Assembly: GCF_003061515.1 (NCBI RefSeq)
Contig: NZ_CP028924.1
Coordinates: forward strand, 1,116,001-1,180,000
Length of the DNA stretch: 64,000 bases
Direction: 5' to 3'
Origin: Colwellia sp. Arc7-D
GTDB lineage: Bacteria > Pseudomonadota > Gammaproteobacteria > Enterobacterales > Alteromonadaceae
The translations under genes and the position numbers were made by a program. Each line of letters begins with the position of its first letter. Positions within the stretch are counted from its first letter, which is position 1. Positions 38,470 to 48,233 of the stretch are shown here, piece by piece. The notes under the pieces were generated by a model that saw only the letters and a list, made by a program, of their open reading frames with translations, was not told where the DNA came from and ran no database searches.

Positions 38470-39054
38470 TTATTGCGCTTTAAAAGAATGTAGACGATTT
38501 TGTGCTTTTTTTACATCGTCTTTTTGCCAAATTTCAAAACAGCGCGCAGCTTCGTCTATCGCTTGGTCTATTAAGTTTTGTTCGATGGCAGGTGCTTTAC
38601 CAAGCACATGCCCAGTAACGCGATCACGATGACCTGGATGATCAATACCAATGCGTAACCGATAAAATTCTTTGTTATTAGCTAATGATGAAATAATGTC
38701 ACGTAAACCGTTGTGCCCACCATGGCCGCCGCCTAGTTTTATTTTACAAACGCCGGGTAGCATGTCGAGTTCATCATGAGCAACGAGTATGTTTTCAACA
38801 GGAATGCGAAAAAAATTGGCTAAAGGGGCTACAGCTTGTCCACTACGATTCATAAAAGTGGTTGGAATGAGAAGATGAACTAATTGGCCTGCAATTAATC
38901 CTTTGCCGTAGAGACCGAAATATTTTTTTTCTGGTTTTAACGAAATGTTATAACGTGAAGCAAGTTCTTGAACAAACCAATCACCAGCATTATGACGGGT
39001 TTTACTGTATTCTGAACCTGGATTTCCTAAACCAACTACCAACTGAATCGCCAT
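38470..39054 (-). CDS. pth: peptidyl-tRNA hydrolase
   Basis: Cleaves peptidyl-tRNA released from stalled ribosomes. 194 aa, usual length; [23 protein letters not shown] with catalytic His21 and Asn11, AHDELDM and [15 protein letters not shown] are all present. In the rplY-pth-ychF run. Confidence 0.98.
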   Translation of the reverse strand: MAIQLVVGLGNPGSEYSKTRHNAGDWFVQELASRYNISLKPEKKYFGLYGKGLIAGQLVHLLIPTTFMNRSGQAVAPLANFFRIPVENILVAHDELDMLPGVCKIKLGGGHGGHNGLRDIISSLANNKEFYRLRIGIDHPGHRDRVTGHVLGKAPAIEQNLIDQAIDEAARCFEIWQKDDVKKAQNRLHSFKAQ

Positions 39055-39111
39055 CTGATTATTTACTCTTGTTATTCAAATAAGGTCGATAAATTCAAGT
39101 ACATTTAAAAC

Positions 39112-39155
39112 TAAAAAGCTTAAAGGGCATGTCGTAAAAACATTTCCCTTTAAGC
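39112..39155 (-). terminator. terminator after rplY
   Basis: A 10-bp perfect stem GCTTAAAGGG/CCCTTTAAGC (39118-39127, 39146-39155) with an 18-nt loop; on the minus strand it is followed by TTTTT. It separates rplY from pth. Confidence 0.8.
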
Positions 39156-39181
39156 CTATTCATTGTGAATAATGTTAACTA

Positions 39182-39814
39182 TTACTCAGCTGGAGCTTCT
39201 GTAGGTGCTTCAGGTGCGCCTTCGTCTTCATCTTCAACTACAACTTTAGCAGCGTTCAATGTAACAACTGCTTGGTCGTGGCTTTCGCCTTTTGCTAATT
39301 CATCAGAAGTAACGCCTTTAGGTAAGGTGATGTCTGATAAATGTAACGTTTGACCAACTTCTAAGTTAGCAACATCAATTTCGATGTACTCAGGAATGTT
39401 AGCAGGTAAACATGTAATTGCGATTTCATTCATATGGTGAGCCATAGTGCCACCAAGTTTCTCTGCTTCTTCTTCATTAAGGAAATGAATTGGAGCATTA
39501 ACTTGTACAGCATTTTTAGCGTTAATACGTAAAAAATCTAAGTGCATTACAACTTGCTTGAACGGGTGACGTTGCATATCTTTTAAAAGACAATCAACTG
39601 GCTTGCCGTCAACGTTGATTGTTAAAACATGCGAGTAGAATGCTTCTTCTTGTTGTGCACGGAAAACATTTTTGTGCTCTAACGTTAAAGAAACAGGCTC
39701 TTTGCCTTCACCGTATATAATTGCTGGAACTTTGTTCGCGTGACGTAGGCGGCGGCTCGCACCTTTCCCTAAATCTGTACGTACTTCAGCATCCAATGTA
39801 AATAAATCTGTCAT
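39182..39814 (-). CDS. rplY: 50S ribosomal protein L25 (Ctc form)
   Basis: A 5S-rRNA-binding ribosomal protein in the long TL5/CTC form, 210 aa: an L25 domain ([31 protein letters not shown]) plus a C-terminal beta domain and an acidic tail ([17 protein letters not shown]). ATG 39814 (MTDLFTL) is chosen over 39826 because GGAT lies at the right distance and it matches family starts. Confidence 0.95.
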   Translation of the reverse strand: MTDLFTLDAEVRTDLGKGASRRLRHANKVPAIIYGEGKEPVSLTLEHKNVFRAQQEEAFYSHVLTINVDGKPVDCLLKDMQRHPFKQVVMHLDFLRINAKNAVQVNAPIHFLNEEEAEKLGGTMAHHMNEIAITCLPANIPEYIEIDVANLEVGQTLHLSDITLPKGVTSDELAKGESHDQAVVTLNAAKVVVEDEDEGAPEAPTEAPAE

Positions 39815-40500
39815 GGTAATATCCATTATATAAAAATTAAAAGTTGTTACTTTTTGCGACCAAAAGCAACCTGTTCCTTTTTTACTATTTACTCACTTAA
39901 CCGCTAAGTTAAGCGTATTTAGCTAAAAAAGGCGCAGCATGATAACACCCAAATGCAGTGATATCCATTGTTATGTTGTATTAGGGCTAATATATTAGAA
40001 AGTAATGTAGATTTAATTTCAAACCATATTCTTGAACGAACGCTTGGTATTCGCCGTTAGCTTTTAAAATCTAGAATACAGCTAGCCAACTGATGCAATA
40101 ACTGCTTTGGAACTGAAATGATACGGGATAACTTTGATACGGTTATATAGTCATTTATTTCCCTCAACAAATTTAGTTAAACAATGCGGCTTGTTAAATA
40201 TGGCTTAGAAATTTTTGCCATATATATGGTAATGCTTGACGTTGTTTTATACGCAATAGTTTTTAATATTTAAGGTGTGTGGGTTAAGCCTGAAATGTGG
40301 CCAATACTCTAATCTTGTAAGTCATCGAGTTTATTAATAACTATGTATTTATCTTTGTTGTTGCGGCAAAGCGTTAAAGAGTTTATTAATCTTGGATGGT
40401 TTTAAGAGTGAGTAAGTAATAAGAAAACTAGTGGTGACTTTAATTGTTCAAGACAAGTGGTTTTACATTTTAAACGTTAACTTTAAAAAGGTGTAATGAT
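39815..40500. other. long intergenic region between prs and rplY
   Basis: About 690 bp with no ORF that carries a ribosome binding site and no tRNA. It holds the rplY promoter. Length and position make an unannotated small RNA possible, but no promoter-terminator pair was identified by eye. Confidence 0.4.
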
Positions 40501-40523
40501 AAAAAAGCACCCGAAGGTGCTTT
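40501..40523 (-). terminator. intrinsic terminator of prs
   Basis: Stem GCACC/GGTGC (40507-40511, 40516-40520) extended by AAA/TTT, 4-nt loop, with six T on the minus strand. It closes the lolB-ispE-prs operon. Confidence 0.9.
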
Positions 40524-40550
40524 ATTAAAAGGTGTTTTTTAGTTTAATGA

Positions 40551-41498
40551 CTAAGCATCAAACATTGCAGAGATCGACTCTTCATTACAAACTCGACGAA
40601 TAGCTTCTGACAACATACCGCTTAAGGTAAGTTGACGAACATTGCCAAGCGCTTTGATTTCATCTGACAATGGAATTGAGTCTGTTACTACAACTTCATC
40701 AATCACTGAATTTCTTAAGTTTTCAGCAGCATTACCAGAAAGTACCGGGTGAGTCGCATATGCAAATACACGTTTAGCACCATGTTCTTTTAGTGCTTCA
40801 GCGGCTTTTGCAAGTGTTCCACCAGTATCAATCATATCATCAACGATGAAACAATCACGGCCCTTAACATCACCAATAATATGCATAACTTGCGCAACAT
40901 TAGCTTTAGGACGACGTTTGTCTATGATTGCAAGGTCTGCATCATCTAATAGCTTAGCTACTGCACGAGCACGTACAACACCACCAATATCAGGAGAAAC
41001 TACCACAGGGTTTTCGATGTTACGCGCTAACATATCTTCTAGCAAAATTGGCGTACCAAAAACGTTATCTACTGGTACATCAAAAAAGCCTTGGATTTGC
41101 TCTGCGTGTAAATCAACCGTTAATACACGGTCAACACCTACACTTGATAAGAAATCAGCCACAACTTTTGCCGTGATCGGTACACGAGCACTTCGAACAC
41201 GACGGTCTTGACGAGCATAACCAAAATAAGGCATAACGGCAGTAATACGTCCTGCTGATGCACGACGAAGCGCATCAATCATTACGATTAGTTCCATTAA
41301 GTTATCGTTGGTAGGGGCACATGTTGATTGAATAATAAAAACATCCGCACCGCGCACGTTTTCAGTTATTTCAACACTAATTTCACCATCACTAAAGCTA
41401 CCAATCTTGGCTTCGCCTAAGGTAATATATAAGCGATTAGCAATTTGTTTGGCCAGTTCAGGGGTGGCGTTACCCGCAAAAATCTTCATGTCAGGCAC
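40551..41498 (-). CDS. prs: ribose-phosphate pyrophosphokinase
   Basis: Makes PRPP from ribose-5-phosphate and ATP for nucleotide, His, Trp and NAD synthesis. 315 aa, the same as E. coli: [21 protein letters not shown]-binding [10 protein letters not shown] and flexible-loop [13 protein letters not shown] 41498 is chosen because GAGGA sits 7-8 nt before it and E. coli prs also starts GTG at the same VPDM; an ATG at 41525 has no Shine-Dalgarno. Confidence 0.97.
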   Translation of the reverse strand: MPDMKIFAGNATPELAKQIANRLYITLGEAKIGSFSDGEISVEITENVRGADVFIIQSTCAPTNDNLMELIVMIDALRRASAGRITAVMPYFGYARQDRRVRSARVPITAKVVADFLSSVGVDRVLTVDLHAEQIQGFFDVPVDNVFGTPILLEDMLARNIENPVVVSPDIGGVVRARAVAKLLDDADLAIIDKRRPKANVAQVMHIIGDVKGRDCFIVDDMIDTGGTLAKAAEALKEHGAKRVFAYATHPVLSGNAAENLRNSVIDEVVVTDSIPLSDEIKALGNVRQLTLSGMLSEAIRRVCNEESISAMFDA

Positions 41499-41620
41499 TG
41501 TCAGTTCCTCAGAAACTTTTGACATTTAAATTACGATACTGAATAAAACGGTATGTTAAATATCAGCAAATTATTTTATTTCTGCCAGTTTTAATGGCAT
41601 TTATTTTAATTTATCCGAAC

Positions 41621-42481
41621 TTAATTGTCGTTTACCGCTGCAATTGCAGCATGTAAGGGCGATTGATTTAGTCCTTCGGCTACGAATGATTCTATACCTG
41701 TAGGTAGTAAATATTGTACGTAGCACGCTTCTTTTTTAGAGCTAAAACGTGAAAAGATACACGCACCAGTTCCTGTCATTTGGGACGGTGCATATTCTAT
41801 CAACCAAGCCAGTAGTTTGGCAACCTCGGGGTAGTGTTTAATTACCCAAGATTGACAATCATTATGATAATTTTCGATGTTTTCGTCGCTGTAACGTATA
41901 GATGGCGTATCTCGAGTTAAATCTTTCGCGGTAAAAACACTTTGTGTAGAAATACTACAGTTTGGCTTTGAGACTAAATACCAATAAGTTTTTGGCGAGG
42001 CAGGTGTTAGTTGCTCACCAATACCTTGTGCGAAAGCAGCAAAACCATGAATAAAAATAGGCACATCTGCACCCAGCGTTAGCCCAAGTTCAGCAAGTTG
42101 CTCAATGCTGAGATTAGTTTTCCATAATAAATTAAGAGCAAGTAAAACGGTTGCTGCATTGGATGAACCACCACCTAAACCACCGCCCATCGGCAATTTT
42201 TTGTCTAGCTTAATCTCTGCGCCTTGCTGAAAATTTGTATAGTTTTGCAATAAACTTGCGGCTTTAATGATTAAGTTGTCGTTATTGTCGACGCCAGGAA
42301 TAGGCGTTAGTAACGTTATAGTGCTATTTTTGGTGACCTTAAATGCTATTGTGTCGTGATAATCTAAAAACTGAAAAACGGTTTCTAGTTGATGATAGCC
42401 ATTATCCATTCTCCCAACAATATGGAGAAATAAATTAAGCTTTGCTGGTGAAGGAAACGCTGTAAATAACTGTTTATTCAA
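41621..42481 (-). CDS. ispE: 4-diphosphocytidyl-2-C-methyl-D-erythritol kinase
   Basis: GHMP kinase of the MEP isoprenoid pathway: FPSPAKLNLFLHIVG at the N-terminus, ATP-binding LPMGGGLGGGSSNAA and the late MTGTGACIF motif. TTG 42481 (LNKQLFTAFPSPAKL) gives 286 aa, starts 10 bp after the lolB stop and has GAGA upstream; a GTG at 42535 would give 304 aa and overlap lolB by 44 bp. In the lolB-ispE-prs operon. Confidence 0.94.
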   Translation of the reverse strand: MNKQLFTAFPSPAKLNLFLHIVGRMDNGYHQLETVFQFLDYHDTIAFKVTKNSTITLLTPIPGVDNNDNLIIKAASLLQNYTNFQQGAEIKLDKKLPMGGGLGGGSSNAATVLLALNLLWKTNLSIEQLAELGLTLGADVPIFIHGFAAFAQGIGEQLTPASPKTYWYLVSKPNCSISTQSVFTAKDLTRDTPSIRYSDENIENYHNDCQSWVIKHYPEVAKLLAWLIEYAPSQMTGTGACIFSRFSSKKEACYVQYLLPTGIESFVAEGLNQSPLHAAIAAVNDN

Positions 42482-42491
42482 AACTATCTCG

Positions 42492-43106
42492 CTAAGTTTT
42501 CCATGAGTGTATAACAATTTTAATGCGCAAATCACCTTGGGTGATCGTCAATTGCTTTGCTAATTGAAACTGTTCAATATGATAATAATTACTGTATTTT
42601 ACTTGCCAAACTTTATTGTTATAACGACTTATTAAGCTTTGAGGGAGTTGAGTTTTCGCGTGGTAAACTATTTTGTCAGTGGGTAAAAAAGCTAATCCTT
42701 TTAGCCAATGATTCATCGCACGAGTCGGTAAGTTCAAGCCTGTAAGAGAATAAATTAAAGCGTCTAAATTTTGCGTGTCATAGACATTACCGTCCACTTC
42801 TAAGGTAAAGTTATCTTGGCGTTGTTCAAGTTCTAATACTTTTATGCCGAATAATGTTGATAAATTTAATGATTCAGTTTTTTCAGTTTCATTTTTTTGC
42901 CAATATAAAGTTGCACTTTGACGCTGTTGGCTATTAATAAAGGCTATTTTTCCGGTAATAGTCCATTCATTGAGTGCAGCTACTTGTTTATTACGCGTTT
43001 CAATATTCTGGTTTACTTGATTACCTTCAACGGGTACATCGTTAATGCTACTACAAGCACTTAATATACTGATAAAAAATAGTATAATGAACTGTTTACA
43101 ATACAT
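42492..43106 (-). CDS. lolB: outer-membrane lipoprotein receptor LolB
   Basis: Accepts lipoproteins from LolA and inserts them in the outer membrane. 204 aa with a lipobox (ISILSAC, Cys17) after a short signal; WTITGKIAFINSQQRQSATLYWQ is the typical LolB core. ATG 43106 (MYCKQFII) has AGGAAT upstream and places the lipobox correctly; 43178 would give too long a leader. Divergent from hemA. Confidence 0.94.
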   Translation of the reverse strand: MYCKQFIILFFISILSACSSINDVPVEGNQVNQNIETRNKQVAALNEWTITGKIAFINSQQRQSATLYWQKNETEKTESLNLSTLFGIKVLELEQRQDNFTLEVDGNVYDTQNLDALIYSLTGLNLPTRAMNHWLKGLAFLPTDKIVYHAKTQLPQSLISRYNNKVWQVKYSNYYHIEQFQLAKQLTITQGDLRIKIVIHSWKT

Positions 43107-43408
43107 AGTATTCCTGTGGTTATTGAACGGCATTAATTTAACGCTAAGCGTAGTAACAATAACAAATAACGAAAACATATAACGTACATGCTTTCAATTT
43201 AAGCTAGTTTTACGTAAAATTATCGCGATTTTTTATCATAGATCATAGGTTTTTTTCAAAATCTCGTGGATAATAATATTAAATAGCTTATACAAGCTTA
43301 TATTTAATCACAATTTAGGCAGTTTAAGCGTATAATCAACTGCAAGAATATTGACCACTCACCTTGTTTCTTTCGGTCATTAACCCTTTTTGGACTCAAT
43401 ATATTCAT
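43107..43408. other. lolB-hemA divergent promoter region
   Basis: A 302-bp region serving two divergent housekeeping operons. A perfect TATAAT at 43331-43336 is a candidate -10 for hemA, without a good -35. No riboswitch or palindrome was recognised. Confidence 0.5.
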
Positions 43409-44677
43409 ATGTCGATAGTTGCAGTAGGTATCAATCATAAAACCGCTCCGGTTGCCGTTAGGGAAAAAATATCATTTAACCCTGACAACTTGAGCTCAGC
43501 CTTGCAGGAACTGATACATACAGTAGACTGCAAAGAGGCTGCGATTTTATCTACCTGTAATCGTACTGAGTTATATATAGTACAAGATGGTGACGTTGCG
43601 TTAACTCAAGAGCGGTTGGTTCGTTGGTTAGAGCAGCATCATAATGTTCCTGCTTCTACCATTTCACCCAGCTTATATTGGCATACAGATCAACATGCCG
43701 TTAATCATATGATGCGTGTTGCTTGTGGTTTAGATTCACTGGTACTTGGAGAGCCACAAATATTAGGGCAAATGAAACAAGCCTATAAACAAGCTAAAGC
43801 CGCAGGTTCAATGGCATTAGTCATGGATAGATTGTTTCAACGTACTTTTGGGGTTGCTAAACAAGTTAGAACAGACACTGAAATAGGTGCTAGTGCGGTG
43901 TCGGTAGCATTTGCTGCGGTTAATTTAGCAAAGCATATTTTTGCCAGTCTAGACAAAACCAGAGTGTTGTTGGTGGGAGCTGGCGAAACCATTGAACTCG
44001 TTGCTAAGCATTTATATGAAAACAACGTTGGTCATATAACCGTGGCTAACCGCACACTTAGTCGTGCTGAAAATATGGCGAATAAATTCGGTGCAGATGT
44101 GATAACGCTTGCACAGATCCCTGAAATGATGGCTAGTGCAGATATCGTTATCAGCTCAACAGCCAGTACTTTGCCAATTATAGGTAAAGGTATGGTTGAA
44201 AAAGCTTTAACCAAAAGAAAGCACCGACCGATGTTTATGGTCGATTTAGCCGTACCTCGTGATATAGAAGAGCAAGTATCTGATCTTGAAGATGTGTTTC
44301 TATACACGGTTGATGATTTACAAAATATTATTTCTAAAAATTTAGATAATCGTCGCAAAGAAGCGGTGTTAGCTGAAGGTATCGTATCTGATCAGTCTTC
44401 TAGCTTTATGTCTTGGTTACGTGGGTTAAATACGCAAGATACGGTGATTTCTTATCGTAAACAGTGTTTAGAAAATCGCGATCAACTGCTTGAAAAAGCG
44501 ATGCAACAATTAGCTGCAGATAAAAATCCAGAAGCTGTTATTGCCGAACTTGCCACTAAGTTAACCAACAAATTTATGCATGCACCTACTAGCGCTATTC
44601 AATCTGCTGCCCAGGGTGGTCAGTTAGATAGACTGGTATATTTGCGTGATATATTTGATATTAGCCATAAAGAATAG
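43409..44677 (+). CDS. hemA: glutamyl-tRNA reductase
   Basis: First step of C5 tetrapyrrole synthesis: reduces glutamyl-tRNA to glutamate-1-semialdehyde. 422 aa; VGINHKTAPVAVREK, catalytic Cys50 in ILSTCNRTELY, GEPQILGQMKQAY, NADPH motif VLLVGAGETIELVAKHL. ATG 43409 matches family starts; an upstream in-frame ATG at 43364 would add 15 residues. It heads the hemA-prfA-prmC-sirB2-sirB1 run. Confidence 0.96.
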   Translation: MSIVAVGINHKTAPVAVREKISFNPDNLSSALQELIHTVDCKEAAILSTCNRTELYIVQDGDVALTQERLVRWLEQHHNVPASTISPSLYWHTDQHAVNHMMRVACGLDSLVLGEPQILGQMKQAYKQAKAAGSMALVMDRLFQRTFGVAKQVRTDTEIGASAVSVAFAAVNLAKHIFASLDKTRVLLVGAGETIELVAKHLYENNVGHITVANRTLSRAENMANKFGADVITLAQIPEMMASADIVISSTASTLPIIGKGMVEKALTKRKHRPMFMVDLAVPRDIEEQVSDLEDVFLYTVDDLQNIISKNLDNRRKEAVLAEGIVSDQSSSFMSWLRGLNTQDTVISYRKQCLENRDQLLEKAMQQLAADKNPEAVIAELATKLTNKFMHAPTSAIQSAAQGGQLDRLVYLRDIFDISHKE

Positions 44678-44935
44678 CGACAAGGCTAGTATTCGCACAT
44701 ACTCCATTTGATTGCCATTAAATGTGTAGTTAATCACTTCTCACGCTTAGGCATTTACCACTATTTACTTTTCATGCTTGGTATTTCGCTAATTAGCTTA
44801 TAACTAAAGTAAACTTTCTCTAACACGCTATTGGGTATTTATTTCCCCATTTTGTATAAATTACTGCTAATTATCGTCTTAGTCGAATATAATGCGCGGG
44901 TAATTCATCAATTATTGACTATATAAGATCATTTA

Positions 44936-46024
44936 ATGAATAAATCTGTTTACCAAAAACTTGAGATACTTGTCGAACGCTTTGAAGAAGTACAAGCGTT
45001 ATTGTCTGATCCTGAAACTATTTCCAATCAAGAAAAGTTCCAAGCTTTATCGAAAGAATTCTCGCAATTAGAAGTAGTTACTACTGCCTTTCATGCCTAC
45101 CAAGACGCTGAAAATGATTTTGCTGCAGCGGAAGAAATGCTTAAAGATGAAGACCCTGACATGCGTGAAATGGCGCAAGAAGAGTTTAAAGCGGCTAAGA
45201 AAGCAGTAGAAGAAATGACTGGCGAACTGCAAGTTTTGTTATTACCTCGTGACCCTAAAGATGATAATAATTGCTTTGTTGAAATTCGCGCTGGCGCAGG
45301 TGGTGATGAAGCCGCTATTTTCGCAGGTGACTTATTCCGTATGTACAGCCGCTACGCTGAAAAGCAAGGTTGGAAAATCGAATTAATGAACTCCAACATA
45401 AGTGAGCAAGGCGGCTTTAAAGAAATTGTCGTTAAAGTTAACGGTGTTGGCGTATATGGCCAAATGAAATATGAATCAGGCGGTCATCGTGTGCAACGTG
45501 TACCTGAAACAGAATCACAAGGTCGTGTACATACTTCGGCGTGTACTGTGGTTGTTATGCCTGAAATTCCAGAGTCGCAAGCGATTGAAATCAATAAAGC
45601 AGATTTGAAAGTTGATACTTTCCGCGCTTCAGGAGCGGGTGGACAACACGTTAACAAAACTGATTCAGCTATTCGTATTACCCATATTCCAAGTGGCGTT
45701 GTGGTTGAATGTCAAGACCAACGCTCACAGCATAAAAACCGTGCGCAAGCTATGTCAGTGCTTCAAGCACGTCTGCAACAAGCAGAAGATGAAAAACGTC
45801 GCAGTGCTGAAGAGTCTTCTCGTCGTAACTTAGTGGCAAGTGGCGATCGCTCTGAGCGAATTCGTACTTATAACTTTCCACAAGGGCGTATGAGTGATCA
45901 CCGTATCAACCTTACACTTTATCGTTTAAACGAAATTATGGAAGGTAATTTACACTTGATACTTGAGCCAATTATGCAAGAAAGCCAAGCTGATCTGTTG
46001 GCAGAGCTTTCTGAGCAGCATTAG
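44936..46024 (+). CDS. prfA: peptide chain release factor 1
   Basis: Reads UAA and UAG and triggers peptide release. 362 aa, with the PxT anticodon-like motif (P190-E-T192) and the catalytic GGQ (235-237, [13 protein letters not shown]). PrmC, which methylates that Gln, follows at once. Confidence 0.98.
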   Translation: MNKSVYQKLEILVERFEEVQALLSDPETISNQEKFQALSKEFSQLEVVTTAFHAYQDAENDFAAAEEMLKDEDPDMREMAQEEFKAAKKAVEEMTGELQVLLLPRDPKDDNNCFVEIRAGAGGDEAAIFAGDLFRMYSRYAEKQGWKIELMNSNISEQGGFKEIVVKVNGVGVYGQMKYESGGHRVQRVPETESQGRVHTSACTVVVMPEIPESQAIEINKADLKVDTFRASGAGGQHVNKTDSAIRITHIPSGVVVECQDQRSQHKNRAQAMSVLQARLQQAEDEKRRSAEESSRRNLVASGDRSERIRTYNFPQGRMSDHRINLTLYRLNEIMEGNLHLILEPIMQESQADLLAELSEQH

Positions 46025-46914
46025 TGATTGAACCTGAAGTAACGCATGGGTTATCGGTTGAACTTGTATCTTCGATGACCTTTGTTAAATTAATTGCTCG
46101 CGGTGAGCAACTTTTGTCGCCACAGTCTGATAGTGCAAAGCTAGATACTGAGATATTAATTTGTTTTGTTATTGGTAAAGAACGTAGCTATTTATTAACT
46201 TGGCCAGAATATAAATTATCTCAAATACAAGCCAAACACTTTATTGAGTTAATGCTGCGCAGAGTTGCGGGCGAGCCTATCGCCTATATTGTTAACTTAC
46301 GCGAGTTTTGGTCTTTGCCATTGCAAGTGTCACCAGCCACCTTAATTCCTCGTCCTGATACCGAAGTATTGGTTGAATCGGTATTGACTAAACATGTAGA
46401 CGAAAACCTTTATTGTTTGGATTTAGGAACTGGCACTGGGGCAATTGCATTAGCGATAGCATCAGAAAAACCTCAGTGGAAAGTTGAGGCAATAGACTTT
46501 AGCCACGATGCAGTAGCACTTGCTCAGCGCAATGCTAAAAATTTAGATTTGGCTCACGTTAAAATTTATCAAAGTGATTGGTTTAATAACGTTTCTTCTG
46601 ATAAATGTTTTGATATTATCGTGAGTAACCCTCCATATATTGACGCGTGTGATCATCACCTAAATGAAGGGGATGTTAGATATGAGCCAAAAACAGCTTT
46701 AGTTGCCGCAGATAATGGCTTAGCAGACATCAAAATTATAGCGTTCAATGCTAGGAAGTATTTAAAACCGGGTGGTTTTTTATATATTGAACACGGCTTT
46801 GAACAAAGTCTTGCGGTAAAAAAAATATTAGCTGACTTAGCTTACTGTGAAATTGAAACAGTAAAAGATTATAGTAACAACGATCGCATTACTTTCGCTT
46901 GTTACTCAGTATAA
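46024..46914 (+). CDS. prmC: release factor glutamine methyltransferase
   Basis: SAM-dependent methylation of the release-factor GGQ glutamine. SAM motif LDLGTGTGAIALAIA, catalytic NPPYI, and REFWSLPLQVSPATLIPRPDTE typical of PrmC. GTG 46024 overlaps the prfA stop by one base (TAGTG); an ATG at 46075 (MTFVKLI) aligns better with the E. coli N-terminus, so the start is uncertain. Confidence 0.95.
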   Translation: MIEPEVTHGLSVELVSSMTFVKLIARGEQLLSPQSDSAKLDTEILICFVIGKERSYLLTWPEYKLSQIQAKHFIELMLRRVAGEPIAYIVNLREFWSLPLQVSPATLIPRPDTEVLVESVLTKHVDENLYCLDLGTGTGAIALAIASEKPQWKVEAIDFSHDAVALAQRNAKNLDLAHVKIYQSDWFNNVSSDKCFDIIVSNPPYIDACDHHLNEGDVRYEPKTALVAADNGLADIKIIAFNARKYLKPGGFLYIEHGFEQSLAVKKILADLAYCEIETVKDYSNNDRITFACYSV

Positions 46915-46949
46915 AATAAAAAATAACAATAAACTAAATGGAGTTCATT

Positions 46950-47324
46950 ATGCTTAAACATTTACATATGACTATTGCCGTGATCAGTATTTTACTGTTC
47001 ACTTTTCGATTTGCATTAACCTTAGCAAATTCAAACAAACTATCATTGAAATGGCTGAAAATTGCCCCACATATTATCGATACCTTACTGCTGGGTCTTG
47101 GTATTGCTTTAGCGATTAAACTGTCAATAAACCCAGCGGAACAATTATGGTTAGCCGAAAAAATATTTGCCGTATTTGCTTATATTTTTACCGGTTACTA
47201 CACCTTAAAGTTGGCGCGTAATCGTACTATGCAAATTATTGGGTTTTTAGGCGCAATAGGTTGGGTAATGCTCATTGTACGCATCGCCATCAGTAAGGAA
47301 ACCGTATTTTTAGCTGGCTTATAG
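46950..47324 (+). CDS. sirB2: SirB2-family membrane protein
   Basis: A 124-aa inner-membrane protein with four helices (HMTIAVISILLFTFRFAL, HIIDTLLLGLGIALAI, VFAYIFTGYYTLKL, IGFLGAIGWVMLIVRIAI). SirB2 proteins have no firm function. ATG 46950 has GGAG upstream; an ATG at 46938 is less likely. Conserved place after prmC. Confidence 0.92.
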   Translation: MLKHLHMTIAVISILLFTFRFALTLANSNKLSLKWLKIAPHIIDTLLLGLGIALAIKLSINPAEQLWLAEKIFAVFAYIFTGYYTLKLARNRTMQIIGFLGAIGWVMLIVRIAISKETVFLAGL

Positions 47325-47360
47325 CCGTTAAATTAAGCATTAAATATTAATAGAGAATGC

Positions 47361-48161
47361 ATGAACGAATTGTTGTTATCAGAAATTAAATCTGAGAAAA
47401 ATGAATTATTACAAACTTTTCTGTTAGTAGAAGAGTATATTTTTGGTCAAAAAGCTACGGTTCAATCTGAATTGGATGAGCTAGTAGCCTATTGCCAAGC
47501 TGAAACTGATGAAGTGAAAGACCCTGTTGAGCGGGCTGAAGTATTAATTAATGCTTTGTTTGTTGATCAACTCTTTATTGATAATCAGCAACAAAATTGG
47601 CCTGTCATTTCATATCAAACGTCGTTGGCGTTAACGCATAAGCTAATTTCACCTATTTTAAAAGCCGTGCTTATCGCTTATGTAGCCAATAGCTGTGACT
47701 GTAAAGCCGACATTGTTTTTGTTCCAGAGCAAGCCATGTTGAGAATTATATGTGATGATAATTATGCCATTATATTTGACCCTGTCACTGGTGAGTCTTT
47801 AAATTGGTATGAACTCGATGTTCGCATGAATGAAATTTCAGGCGACCCATTTGAAGTAACGTTAGATATAATGAAACAAGAAAGTTTGGTGTTAGAACAT
47901 ATTTCCAGCCTTAAAGCCGCATTTATCCGTGAACAATCATACGATAAGGCATTAAAATGTGTTGATATGTTGTTAGATCTGAATCCAAATGACCCTTTTG
48001 AACGTCGTGACCGTGGCTTTTTATTGCACCAACTTGATTGTTTTAAAGTGGCTTATGATGACTATCAATACTTTGTTGAGCAGTGCCCAAAAGATCCAGC
48101 TGCACAATTATTAAAGCTGCAACTAGATAAAATTTCAATTTCAGATACGATACTGCACTAA
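47361..48161 (+). CDS. sirB1: SirB1 (YchA) family protein with C-terminal TPR
   Basis: A 266-aa protein: the first part resembles the SirB1 transglutaminase-like fold (ERAEVLINALFVDQLF), the last 70 residues form a TPR-like unit (LKAAFIREQSYDKALKCVDMLLDLNPNDPFERRDRGFLL). The typical HCVAIPG-like core of related proteins is poorly conserved. The role is unknown; its position between sirB2 and kdsA is conserved in gammaproteobacteria. Confidence 0.85.
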   Translation: MNELLLSEIKSEKNELLQTFLLVEEYIFGQKATVQSELDELVAYCQAETDEVKDPVERAEVLINALFVDQLFIDNQQQNWPVISYQTSLALTHKLISPILKAVLIAYVANSCDCKADIVFVPEQAMLRIICDDNYAIIFDPVTGESLNWYELDVRMNEISGDPFEVTLDIMKQESLVLEHISSLKAAFIREQSYDKALKCVDMLLDLNPNDPFERRDRGFLLHQLDCFKVAYDDYQYFVEQCPKDPAAQLLKLQLDKISISDTILH

Positions 48162-48233
48162 TAAAATTTACCTGTTAGCAATAAAATATAAAAATAATAA
48201 CAAAGTAAATTCAGTAAATTAAAAGGATAAGTA

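Noticed and set aside
40846..41211. 121-aa plus-strand frame opposite prs
   Set aside because: A shadow of a highly conserved gene, with no start signals.
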